64,000 nt of DNA from MFD00082-c5 sp963697995 (GTDB lineage: Bacteria; Chlamydiota; Chlamydiia; Chlamydiales; JAJFMB01). The translations under genes were made by a program, and so were the position numbers. Below are positions 1 through 8,244 of the stretch, in pieces. The notes under the pieces are model-generated. The model was not told the DNA's origin, did no database searches, and saw only the letters and a program-made list of their open reading frames with translations. The stretch is taken from contig OY969110.1 in the NCBI GenBank assembly GCA_963697995.1, positions 1,116,001 to 1,180,000 on the forward strand, given 5' to 3'. Each line of letters begins with the position of its first letter. Position 1 is the first letter of the stretch.

Positions 1-1603
1 CTTCAACTTCTTCTTTTTTCTTTTTGTCCTCTTCGGCATGAAGCTCGGCATCTTGTACCATTCTCTTGATGTCCTCTTCTTTCAAACCAGATTGGGCTTC
101 AATTCTGATTTTTTGAGTCTTTCCAGAGGATAAATCCTTGGCAGAGACGTGAAGAATACCGTCGGCATCGATGTCAAATGAGACTTCGATTTGAGGCATT
201 CCTCTTGGCGAAGGGGGGATGTCTGTCAAATCAAAACGCCCGATCTCCTTATTGTCGTTGGCCATTTTTCTCTCTCCTTGGAGCACGCGAATGGTCACCG
301 CTGGTTGGTTATCGGCAGCAGTTGAGAAAATCTGCTTCTTTTGCGTTGGAATCGTCGTATTTCTCTCCACAAGAGGTGTTAAAACGCCCCCTAAAGTTTC
401 GATTCCAAGAGTTAATGGGATCACGTCGAGAAGAAGCACGTCTTTTACTGTACCACTTAAAACGCCTCCTTGAATTGCAGCTCCGATAGCTACCACTTCA
501 TCTGGATTCACCCCTTTATGCGGCTCTTTGCCAAAAAGATTTTTAACCATCTCTTGAACTGCTGGCATACGGGTCATTCCACCCACTAAAATAACATCGC
601 CGATGTTCTCTTTTGTGACTCCTGCATCTTTCAATGCTTTTAAGCAAGGCTCTTTACATCTCTCGATCAAGTCAGCTGTAAGATTCTCAAGTTTAGCTCT
701 TGTAAGAGTTAAGCTTAAGTGTTTTGGACCTGTAGCATCCATTGTAATAAATGGTTGGTTGATCTCTGTCGACTGAGTTCCTGAAAGCTCAATTTTTGCC
801 TTCTCAGCGGCATCTCTTAAGCGTTGAAGCGCCATTTTGTCTTGGGTTAAATCGATGCCGTGCTCTTTTTTAAACTCCTCCAAAATCCACTTGAGAATGA
901 TATTGTCAAAGTCATCGCCCCCTAAGTGAGTGTCCCCGTTAGTCGAGAGCACTTCAAAAACCCCATCGCCAATTTCGAGGATCGAAATATCAAAGGTTCC
1001 TCCTCCTAAGTCAAAGACGGCAATTTTTTTGTCCGTGTGCTCTTTGTCAAGACCGTAAGCAAGAGCTGCAGCTGTTGGTTCTGGAATAATCCTTTTAACG
1101 TCTAACCCAGCAATTCGCCCGGCATCTTTAGTCGATTGTCTTTGCGAGTCGTTAAAGTAGGCAGGAACTGTGATCACAGCTTCAGTCACTTTTTCTCCAA
1201 GATAAGCCTCAGCCGTTTCCTTCATTTTGATCAAAATTTGAGCTGCGATCTCTTCTGGTGTGTAAACCTTTCCATTAGCTTCGAAAACTGCGTCTCCGTT
1301 GCTACTTGCCACGACTTTAAACGGCACAGTAGCAATTTCAGAGTCCACCTCTTTTCTCTTTCTTCCAATAAATCTTTTGGACGAGCTGATGGTGTTTTCT
1401 GGGTTTGTTACGGCCTGTCTTTTAGCCGGAATCCCGATAATTCTGTCGTTACCTTTAAAAGCGACAACAGATGGGGTTGTTCTCGATCCTTCCGCAGAGG
1501 CGATCACCTTAGGTGATCCCCCCTCCATTACAGCGACGCACGAGTTGGTGGTCCCAAGATCGATACCAATAATTTTTTTGCTAGATTTTTGAGAATCACT
1601 CAT
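1..1603 (-). CDS. dnaK: Chaperone DnaK (Hsp70), C-terminus cut by window edge
   Basis: ATP-dependent Hsp70 chaperone that works with DnaJ and GrpE in the cytoplasm. Translating the minus strand from the ATG at 1603 gives an uninterrupted frame to base 1, about 534 codons of the usual 640-660. Visible landmarks are the phosphate-binding GIDLGTTNSCV near residue 13, the AYFNDSQRQ segment, the second phosphate loop DLGGGTFDIS, the VILVGGMTRMP segment, and the substrate-binding domain starting around LLLDVIPLTLGIETLGG. The last visible part is the lysine/glutamate-rich helical lid; the rest lies outside the window. The start overlaps the grpE stop by 8 bp, so it is the third gene of hrcA-grpE-dnaK, the same order as in Chlamydia. 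Expression is presumably HrcA-controlled through the CIRCE site upstream of hrcA. Confidence 0.98.
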   Translation of the reverse strand, partial: MSDSQKSSKKIIGIDLGTTNSCVAVMEGGSPKVIASAEGSRTTPSVVAFKGNDRIIGIPAKRQAVTNPENTISSSKRFIGRKRKEVDSEIATVPFKVVASSNGDAVFEANGKVYTPEEIAAQILIKMKETAEAYLGEKVTEAVITVPAYFNDSQRQSTKDAGRIAGLDVKRIIPEPTAAALAYGLDKEHTDKKIAVFDLGGGTFDISILEIGDGVFEVLSTNGDTHLGGDDFDNIILKWILEEFKKEHGIDLTQDKMALQRLRDAAEKAKIELSGTQSTEINQPFITMDATGPKHLSLTLTRAKLENLTADLIERCKEPCLKALKDAGVTKENIGDVILVGGMTRMPAVQEMVKNLFGKEPHKGVNPDEVVAIGAAIQGGVLSGTVKDVLLLDVIPLTLGIETLGGVLTPLVERNTTIPTQKKQIFSTAADNQPAVTIRVLQGERKMANDNKEIGRFDLTDIPPSPRGMPQIEVSFDIDADGILHVSAKDLSSGKTQKIRIEAQSGLKEEDIKRMVQDAELHAEEDKKKKEEVE

Positions 1604-2153
1604 TGTTTGACTCCTTGTTGTTTTCATCTTCTTTTATTACTGGGGCTTTGGCGACTTTCACTCGGGCAGGTCGCATTGTTCTTTCGCCAATTTTATACCC
1701 TTTTAAACTTTCTGAAACGATCGTTCCTGGTTTAACATCTGCTCTTTCAACCATTTCGATGGCTTCGTGTAGGTGGGGATCAAAGATCTCTCCTAGTGAA
1801 GAGACCGCTTTGACACCGTGTGAGTTAAGCGCCTCTTTAAATTGTGCGAGGATCATTTTAAACCCCTCAGCCCAGTGTTGTACTTCTTTTGAAGTTTTTT
1901 CTGTGTGGGACAGGGCGTTTTCTAAGTGATCGAGTGGAGTTAAAAAGTCGATAATCACATTTTGCGTTGCAAATTGAATCGCTTCTTGTCTCTCCTTGTA
2001 TAACCGCTTGTGAGTATTTTCAGAGTCCGCAAGGGCTCTTAAATATTTATCTTTAAAAGAGTCTCGCTCAATTTTTAAGGCGTTTAATTCTAAATCTGTA
2101 ATAGTCACTGCCTGAGCAACAGGCTCATCTTCTTCTTTAATCTCTTCTGTCAT
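1596..2153 (-). CDS. grpE: Nucleotide exchange factor GrpE
   Basis: Releases ADP from DnaK. The ATG at 2153 (MTEEIKEED) is chosen because a GGAGG lies 9 bp upstream; this gives about 185 aa, normal for GrpE. A longer reading from 2210 would run deeper into hrcA. The acidic N-terminus is followed by a long helix (ALKIERDSFKDKYLRALAD) and the C-terminal beta domain, including the GTIVSESLKGYKIGERTMRPARV segment split as GTIVSESLKGYK and RPARVKVAK. It overlaps the end of hrcA by 17 bp and the start of dnaK by 8 bp, indicating a translationally coupled operon. Confidence 0.97.
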   Translation of the reverse strand: MTEEIKEEDEPVAQAVTITDLELNALKIERDSFKDKYLRALADSENTHKRLYKERQEAIQFATQNVIIDFLTPLDHLENALSHTEKTSKEVQHWAEGFKMILAQFKEALNSHGVKAVSSLGEIFDPHLHEAIEMVERADVKPGTIVSESLKGYKIGERTMRPARVKVAKAPVIKEDENNKESNNE

Positions 2154-3288
2154 CTGTTTTATCCTCCAAAAGGGCTCCGCGAGATTTTCCAAGGAAAGAT
2201 TGCTCCTCAAAAGAGAGGCTGTAGTTTCCTTCCTTAGGTTGGCGAAAGGTGATTTGATATTTGTATAGGCTTGCTGTGAGTGTGGACGAAATTTTTTGGC
2301 TAAATTCTGTTAAAGCTTGAAAAAGGGCGTCGTAGGGCATGCGAGAAGGGCCAAGCAGAGCGATGGCTCCAACTGGTTGTTTATTGATGTAGTAAGGGAT
2401 CGCAAGTGATGTAAAAAGACACTCTCTTTTGGCGCCAAAAGGGGCGAGATCATCTCCAATCCAATACGATAACCGATTTAATTTGCGACACTCTCTTAAA
2501 AAAGCTCTCATCGAAGAGGTGTTTTCAAAAAAAGTTAAAGGGGCGGTTAAAGTGGTTGAATCAAAAAAGTCGGGGTATTTGAGCAAATGAGAAATTCCCG
2601 TTCGATAGATCTCCTCTTCTGTAAAACTTGCGTAACCTGAGACAAACCTGATTAAAGCTTCGTTATAGAGGGCGTCTGCAATCTGTTTCATTTCAGAAGA
2701 GAGCTTAAAACTCTCCTCCTCCCCCTGAAGACGCTTCTCAAAATACGATTCGATCTCTAGGGCATCCTCTCGATTTAAAGCTCGTTTTGTCGTCATTTGT
2801 TCTGTTTTAATCACCCCAAAATCGGTGATGAGTACCACCAGGACTCTTTTGGCGTCGATGGGGACAAGACGCATAGCAAGAACAAAATCGTGGTCAAATC
2901 TTGGAGAGGAAAAAAAGAGGGGATACCCTATTTTTTGACTGAACTGATCGGCTGCCGTTTGAAGGAAACTCGCAATCTGTCGAAGCTCTTCAATGAACTC
3001 TCCCTTACGATCTTCTTTGTCGTAAGTTTTTGATTCTAAACACTCTTTTGCAAAAAGACGGTACGCTTTGTCGGTCGGGATTCTTCCCCCTGAGGTGTGT
3101 TGCTGCTTGAGTAATCCAAGCTCTTCTAAGTTAGCGAAATAATTTCTTATCGTCGCAGAGCTTAAGTCATCAAATCCCGCCTCTTTTAAGGTGTTTGAAC
3201 CCACGGGCTTTGCCGATTTGATGTACTCCTCCACAAGACCCATGAGGACTTTGAGTTCTCTATTTTGCTTAGGTGTTAGGTGTTTCAT
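2137..3288 (-). CDS. hrcA: Heat-inducible transcription repressor HrcA
   Basis: Repressor that binds CIRCE operators and controls dnaK and groE operons. The N-terminal winged helix is visible (LTPKQNRELKVLMGLVEEYI, then SATIRNYFANLEELGLL), and the middle and C-terminal portions fit the HrcA dimerisation/inserted domain. I chose the ATG at 3288 (MKHLTPKQ); an in-frame TTG at 3300 would add only MSFK. Length is about 383 aa, slightly long but typical of chlamydial HrcA, which carries a C-terminal extension. First gene of hrcA-grpE-dnaK, directly downstream of the CIRCE element. Confidence 0.96.
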   Translation of the reverse strand: MKHLTPKQNRELKVLMGLVEEYIKSAKPVGSNTLKEAGFDDLSSATIRNYFANLEELGLLKQQHTSGGRIPTDKAYRLFAKECLESKTYDKEDRKGEFIEELRQIASFLQTAADQFSQKIGYPLFFSSPRFDHDFVLAMRLVPIDAKRVLVVLITDFGVIKTEQMTTKRALNREDALEIESYFEKRLQGEEESFKLSSEMKQIADALYNEALIRFVSGYASFTEEEIYRTGISHLLKYPDFFDSTTLTAPLTFFENTSSMRAFLRECRKLNRLSYWIGDDLAPFGAKRECLFTSLAIPYYINKQPVGAIALLGPSRMPYDALFQALTEFSQKISSTLTASLYKYQITFRQPKEGNYSLSFEEQSFLGKSRGALLEDKTDDRRD

Positions 3289-3360
3289 CTTGAAGCTCAA
3301 CTTTTAGTCTCTCAATTGCCCTTCAGTCTAGCAAATGAAGAACGGAGAAGTCAATAAAAA

Positions 3361-3387
3361 TTAGCACTCAAATACCGAAAGTGCTGA
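3361..3387 (-). promoter_or_regulatory. CIRCE operator of hrcA-grpE-dnaK
   Basis: On the + strand TTAGCACTC, nine bases, then AAGTGCTGA. The consensus is TTAGCACTC-N9-GAGTGCTAA, so the left arm is perfect and the right arm has two mismatches. It sits about 70 bp upstream of hrcA. On the minus strand a TATATA -10-like hexamer at 3391-3396 lies immediately upstream, so bound HrcA would cover the transcription start, giving autoregulation. Confidence 0.9.
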
Positions 3388-3390
3388 ATC

Positions 3391-3396
3391 TATATA
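3391..3396 (-). promoter_or_regulatory. -10-like box for the hrcA operon
   Basis: TATATA read on the minus strand, followed directly by the CIRCE operator. The -35 region is AT-rich without a clear TTGACA. It is called from position and composition only. Confidence 0.45.
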
Positions 3397-3425
3397 AAAA
3401 ATTAAATAATAAAAAATTTAAATTA

Positions 3426-3434
3426 TGTTATAAT
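3426..3434 (+). promoter_or_regulatory. Extended -10 promoter of the RhoGEF-like gene
   Basis: TG-T-TATAAT, an extended -10 with a perfect hexamer at 3429-3434. It lies only 5 bp before the first possible ATG (3440). The transcript would therefore be leaderless, or translation starts at a later ATG (3461 or 3488). The same TATGTTATAAT string is found upstream of the gene at 11066. Confidence 0.6.
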
Positions 3435-3439
3435 TAAGA

Positions 3440-5077
3440 ATGAAATTTAATTTGGTTTTTATGGGTATAAGTAGTTTTTTCGGAAGAATGAGTTCGAATC
3501 TTGGATTTTCTGGCGATAGCAGTCAGAAAGCTGCCGGCTACAAACCAATAGTGGATGGTCAATACGAGTATGATCCCGAAAACTCACAAATTATCAGACA
3601 TAATGATGATGGGAGCAAATCGTATTTTCCAGTAAAAGTCAGGGTTCCGACGGGTATGGTTGGGGTGGGGAGTGGTGAGGCGGAGATTAGGTTTAAACAG
3701 GTAGAGCTTGTGGTAAGGGCCGCCATTGAAGTTTTTAAAGAACTTGATAAACAACAAAAAGGGGATGTCGTTAAAGGGGATGTCGTTGGTTTTCGTTACT
3801 CACCTGGAAAAATAATCATGAAAAAAAAGGATGGGACCGAAACGACAGTCGATGTAAAAAAAAATCCTAAACTTTCCAAAAAGGTAATGAATTTAGCAAA
3901 TGCTTTGGGATTGAGTACTGCGGAAGCAAGAGCCCAAGGAAGAGCTGTAGCTCTTTATAAAATGGGGGCGCTTGTTTCGAAAAAGAATGTGGTTTCTGAT
4001 AAAGAATTTAATAAAAAAGTGGAAGATCTTAATAAAAAAGTGGAAGATCTTAATAAAAAAGTGGAAGATCTTAATAAAAAAAAAGTGGTTTTACCTAGAA
4101 GAGAACGCTCTGTTTCAAATATTGAAGCCCCAAAAAAAGCTTCCACCATATCTTCAACCGAAAGAGATAAATTTATTGAAGAGCTAAAGACAACAGAGAA
4201 GACCTTTAGTGATGATCTTGAAGTTCTGGTTAATTTTCTAAAGACAAATAAAAATAATTTAAGTCCAGAAGCTTTAAAATTAGTAGAGAAACTTATTTCA
4301 AAATACGAAGTGATACTAAATTATTCAAAAGAATTTTATGTTAAACTTGAGGCGGGCGAGGATCCGCTTGATTCTTTTATGAAGTTATCAGATTTTTTAG
4401 CGGCGGCTTGCTCTGACATTGCAAACGATTATATGGACCTTTTGAATGAAATGGAGGCTTTAAAAGAAGATAAGTCATTTGAAAATTTCAAAAACGAATT
4501 TCAAAAAGCTAACCTTGGAAAAAGTATTGAATCTTTTTTAATAACGCCTGTTCAAAGATTTCCCCGTTTTGAAATGTTGATGTCGGGGGTTTTGAAAAAT
4601 ACACCCGAAGGGGATCCGAACCACGAGAAAGCTCTTGAATCGTATGAAAAAGCAAAAAGATCCGCGGCTCAAATCAATGAAAATGTAAGAACTGCTGAAA
4701 AAAATAAATTGACTTCGAGATTTATGGGTATGATGGACGATTGGAGAGGGCATAAAGATTCGATACAAAAAATCATATTGGCAGATAATAAGTATGCCTT
4801 TATTGCCAAAAAAAATGAGAATATCACTGATCTGTTAAACAATTATAGGAAACTACCTCAAGTAGGATACCATCCCGAATTTATTCAAAACTCTGATCAG
4901 ATGTTGGTAAAAGCCTTTCTTATTTTTATCGATGACGATCAGGCTAAGATGATCGCTGAGGCCCTAAAGGATCTCACACTAGATGAAACAATAAGAGCAC
5001 AATTAGAAAAAATCAAAAATGGAGTCATTGCTCTTCGGGGAGAAAATTCAAGAAAAGCTCTAATTTTGAAAAGCTAA
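3440..5077 (+). CDS. Protein with eukaryote-like RhoGEF (DH) domain, candidate effector
   Basis: A protein of up to 545 aa. Residues about 241-420 read as a Dbl-homology domain. The CR1-like stretch is ELKTTEKTFSDDLEVL near 248-263. A clear CR3 helix begins SFLITPVQRFPRFEML near 365-380, then VLKNTP and a helical tail ending around NENVRTAEKN. In eukaryotes DH domains catalyse GDP/GTP exchange on Rho GTPases; here a role on host Rho proteins is inferred. No PH domain is recognised after it. Residues 190-213 are a heptad-like NKKVEDL repeat, probably coiled coil, separating an unknown N-terminal domain from the DH part. The start is uncertain (3440, 3461 or 3488) because a TATAAT box ends 5 bp before the first ATG. 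The 3' end overlaps the convergent GDH gene by 4 bp. No transmembrane segment or Sec signal is visible. Confidence 0.8.
   Translation: MKFNLVFMGISSFFGRMSSNLGFSGDSSQKAAGYKPIVDGQYEYDPENSQIIRHNDDGSKSYFPVKVRVPTGMVGVGSGEAEIRFKQVELVVRAAIEVFKELDKQQKGDVVKGDVVGFRYSPGKIIMKKKDGTETTVDVKKNPKLSKKVMNLANALGLSTAEARAQGRAVALYKMGALVSKKNVVSDKEFNKKVEDLNKKVEDLNKKVEDLNKKKVVLPRRERSVSNIEAPKKASTISSTERDKFIEELKTTEKTFSDDLEVLVNFLKTNKNNLSPEALKLVEKLISKYEVILNYSKEFYVKLEAGEDPLDSFMKLSDFLAAACSDIANDYMDLLNEMEALKEDKSFENFKNEFQKANLGKSIESFLITPVQRFPRFEMLMSGVLKNTPEGDPNHEKALESYEKAKRSAAQINENVRTAEKNKLTSRFMGMMDDWRGHKDSIQKIILADNKYAFIAKKNENITDLLNNYRKLPQVGYHPEFIQNSDQMLVKAFLIFIDDDQAKMIAEALKDLTLDETIRAQLEKIKNGVIALRGENSRKALILKS
4010..4072 (+). repeat. 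Three tandem 21-bp repeats encoding NKKVEDL heptads
   Basis: Three identical 21-bp units (AATAAAAAAGTGGAAGATCTT is one unit, broken here as AATAAAAAAGTGG + AAGATCTT), followed by a partial fourth. They encode repeated NKKVEDL and keep frame. Perfect identity suggests recent slippage expansion of a coiled-coil linker. Confidence 0.95.
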
Positions 5078-8019
5078 TCTACGAGAAGAACTGGTAGAAT
5101 CTCCACAATTGAAGGAGACCAGCTTAAGCCCTTCTTATACACAATATTGGCAGCCAAATAGCAGGCGATTACCGCTTTTATGTGGCTATCTGGAAGCTCC
5201 GACAAGACCCTATCCCGGTACTTTTCCCTTAAAGTGGGCAAGCAATAGGCTAAATACGCCTTCATGAAAGGATCTTTTGGGTCTTTATTCAATGAAATCT
5301 CTTCAAAATGGGCGAGCAGTTGATCGGTGTACTGGTTAATTTTTAGGGAGATTTCATCTGAAATTTCCGTTAAATATCTACCTGTCTCTTTGTGAGTTTT
5401 TAAAAGAAGAAGAGCCTCTTTTTTTGCAGATAGGCTTAAGCGCTCTAAAATTTCCTCCACAAGCTTTTGCTTATTTTCCAAAAAGAGGCGATCTCCAAGA
5501 GCCAGTCCCGAGAGCACTTCAAATGAGGAACAGATCACGCCCGTTTTGTTGGCGGAGCTATCCTTGATGATCAAGCATCCCAGTTTTTCAAGGAAGATTC
5601 TAGCTTCAGCTGTTAAGTAAAGGTTTGCGCCTTCAATAATGGCCTTAGCAGTTGGTTGGCCGGTTGAATCTAAAAATTCGTGAATGTTGTTTTGATTAAG
5701 AGTTTTTGGACGCCCTCCTCCCGGAATAAAAATATCGGTTTTAGTTTGATGCACGTTATTGCGAAAAAGGGTGTTCATGTCGCTTCCAGAGAGCCACTCT
5801 TCAACAAGTTTTCCGTTCACTTTTTTTGTTAAAAGAGTTTGAGTGGCAAAAGCTGTTTTTTCTTTTTTTCTCGTGCGGTCGAGTAAAAAAGCGCCCTCAT
5901 TTAAGGAGGTCAACGGGTAGGCGTTAATCGATTGTTTTTTTTCAAAAAGGTCAGCTAAGAGTTTAAGATCTAAGCCTTCTTTGTCATAAATCGTGCCCGA
6001 TCCATCTGTTAAAGCGAGTAGTTTAGCAGTTTTTGGGTAGTGGTGATAAAGGTTCAAAATTTGATTGCCTGCAACGTCGCCACTTGGGCCACCCGTCATT
6101 TTCACCGTGAAAGGGTCAGTTTTTGGGTCAATTTCGAGGTAGTTTAAAACGTGCTCCATGTAGACGTTAACGCCTCGCGAGGTGACCCCAAACTCTTTGT
6201 GATTGATTCCCGTTTCAGGTTTTCCAGAGATGAAACAGCTTCCTGGCTTATACCCATATTTGACGCTGATGTTAGCGATCCAATCGATCATGTCGTCGTG
6301 CATGTTCTCGTCTGGCCCTAAGTAGATGTATTCAGGCTTTTTTAAGTAATCGATGATCCGTTTTGCTTTAAGAGTGCCATCGGGCTCGCAGTTGATGAGG
6401 GTCAATAAACTTTCGATATAAGAGCGCTGTGACTGGTGGAGGTACTCAAGTGATTGCTCTTTGTGAAATTCAGTCAAAGTCGCTTCAACCTCTTCGGGGG
6501 TGCGTCCTGCCTCTTTAAGCTCTTTTTTTAAAATAAGCGACTCTGATTCTAACCTTTCATAAGGCCTTAAGAAGATAACCCCTTTAGCTCCCCCTTCGGG
6601 AATGTCTTTATTTTTGAGGTGCTGTGTATAGCTTAAGTTGTAACACTCGGTAAAAACGTTATTTCTTTCTTGGGCCACTTGTTCGATCCGTTCGGGAAAA
6701 ACGGTTCGAAGGCCCCCTCTTGCCAGGTCTTTGAAGCGGATATGAAATCCGAAAAAGTGCATTCCTTTGATGAAGAAGATCGCGTAGGGTAGCCTCGGAA
6801 ACTTTTGGGAGCGATCGAAGGGGATTTCATCTAAGTATTTAGGATCTAGCCTAAAGCTTAAAGCGGTGTAGTTTAAACGATAGAAGTTGGTTTTTAGGGT
6901 GTGGTGCACAAAACTCATCGCTTGTAGAAGGACGTTTTTCCTTCTGGCATCTTCCACTTCTTGCCCGGTATCTAACTTTTTGACGTCGTTTAAGACCTCT
7001 TTTCTTAAGTTTAAGTACTTCTCATAATCGACGATATTGGGATCAAACTTGAAGGCAAACGCCTGGCAAATCAGTGAGGTGAGCTCTTCGTGGTGGCAAA
7101 GCGCTTCTTCGATCGACTCGATGGTGTAGAGGTTAGCGTCTAAGTGAACAAGCCCTTGATGAATAAAATGGCTCATGGCTCTTATGAGATTTCCTTGAGA
7201 ACCTGAGATCACATTTTTAGAGACGAGTTCTTCATCGATGATGTCAAAACTTGCGAAATATTTTAAGGTGGTGAGCTCTCTTAAGAAGTCAGGAAGAGAG
7301 CAGCTCTCCCAGGCGGCCTTTCCTTCAGCACCGTGAAGATTTAAGACCATGAGGAGGATATTTTGCCGGCCATAGGGGTTGTAGTAGGTGGCCTTCATAT
7401 TTGTAAGAACGAGTTTATTTCTGTGGACGACGCGAGCTATCCTGTACATAAAGTTGTGTTTGGGTGTGTTTCTCCACGCAAGCACAATTTGAAGTGAGGG
7501 TTCTTTATTCTCTTTCCATCCTTCTCTTGTTTCGATTTCGTACTGGCAATTATCTCTTGTTTCAGCTCTTGAGAACATCGAAAGCATCGTCTGTTTTGTT
7601 AGGTTCGGAAGAGCTTTTAAAAATCTTTTGTCGATCTCTTTGCTGTTTTCATTTAAAGCCTCGGTGAAATCGATAACTGCAATTCTAAGTTGGGTATCAG
7701 TACCTTTGAAGGGGGTTTTTGAAATGTAAGTTTCATAAGTTTTGATCCCAAAAAGGGCATACGATTTTAATATCGAGAGATCAGCATCTAAGGTATTTAG
7801 GGTAAGCACGATAGCTTTTTGTTTGAGTTGAATTTGTGAAAAATACGACTGGTGCTGAAATCCCATGAGGTTGTGGACTATAAGAAGGATATCTTCGTGG
7901 TCAACCTCTTCAAAGAAAGTGGGAGACATCTCATTTTGTAGCCAGAGGTAGGTTTCTTGAAATTTAGCCGTTTCTCGATCTATCGCTTTGATTAGCAAAT
8001 CTTTTCGTTGTTTTTCCAC
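5074..8019 (-). CDS. Large NAD-dependent glutamate dehydrogenase
   Basis: Oxidative deamination of glutamate to 2-oxoglutarate, feeding the TCA cycle. At 981 aa it belongs to the large GDH types, not the 450-aa hexameric enzyme. The catalytic half contains GFHIRFKDLARGGLRTV, the PEGGAKGV lysine segment, the GPDENMHDDMIDWIA motif, the MTGGPSGDVAGN nucleotide-binding region and PGGGRPKTLN. The N-terminal about 380 residues are a poorly conserved regulatory portion. The start is a GTG at 8019; no strong Shine-Dalgarno is seen. It converges on the RhoGEF-like gene with a 4-bp overlap. About 225 bp of featureless AT-rich DNA lies upstream. Confidence 0.9.
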   Translation of the reverse strand: MEKQRKDLLIKAIDRETAKFQETYLWLQNEMSPTFFEEVDHEDILLIVHNLMGFQHQSYFSQIQLKQKAIVLTLNTLDADLSILKSYALFGIKTYETYISKTPFKGTDTQLRIAVIDFTEALNENSKEIDKRFLKALPNLTKQTMLSMFSRAETRDNCQYEIETREGWKENKEPSLQIVLAWRNTPKHNFMYRIARVVHRNKLVLTNMKATYYNPYGRQNILLMVLNLHGAEGKAAWESCSLPDFLRELTTLKYFASFDIIDEELVSKNVISGSQGNLIRAMSHFIHQGLVHLDANLYTIESIEEALCHHEELTSLICQAFAFKFDPNIVDYEKYLNLRKEVLNDVKKLDTGQEVEDARRKNVLLQAMSFVHHTLKTNFYRLNYTALSFRLDPKYLDEIPFDRSQKFPRLPYAIFFIKGMHFFGFHIRFKDLARGGLRTVFPERIEQVAQERNNVFTECYNLSYTQHLKNKDIPEGGAKGVIFLRPYERLESESLILKKELKEAGRTPEEVEATLTEFHKEQSLEYLHQSQRSYIESLLTLINCEPDGTLKAKRIIDYLKKPEYIYLGPDENMHDDMIDWIANISVKYGYKPGSCFISGKPETGINHKEFGVTSRGVNVYMEHVLNYLEIDPKTDPFTVKMTGGPSGDVAGNQILNLYHHYPKTAKLLALTDGSGTIYDKEGLDLKLLADLFEKKQSINAYPLTSLNEGAFLLDRTRKKEKTAFATQTLLTKKVNGKLVEEWLSGSDMNTLFRNNVHQTKTDIFIPGGGRPKTLNQNNIHEFLDSTGQPTAKAIIEGANLYLTAEARIFLEKLGCLIIKDSSANKTGVICSSFEVLSGLALGDRLFLENKQKLVEEILERLSLSAKKEALLLLKTHKETGRYLTEISDEISLKINQYTDQLLAHFEEISLNKDPKDPFMKAYLAYCLPTLREKYRDRVLSELPDSHIKAVIACYLAANIVYKKGLSWSPSIVEILPVLLVD

Positions 8020-8244
8020 GGGGCAGAGCTCATTCTTTAAAATTCTTTTCCAATCTTAAATGATTTCTATTTAATTGTAGACCCCTTAAATTGATTTTCG
8101 TCGGAACAGACCGGTTTAAACTTTAAGGTAAAAACAGCTTGGAGAGGCTTTTTTAAAGGCTTAGAAGCGTTTTTTCAAGTTGTCCATAGCAAGAAAGTTA
8201 AAAAAAACGTCTTGAGCTTACCACTCAATCGACTTTTTCATTTA

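Noticed and set aside
178..1592. Open frames on the + strand across dnaK
   Set aside because: They are antisense shadows; the minus strand carries a continuous DnaK with all motifs.
8020..8244. Small RNA or gene in the gap before the P1B-4 ATPase 3' end
   Set aside because: No frame, hairpin or promoter stands out; only AT-rich sequence.
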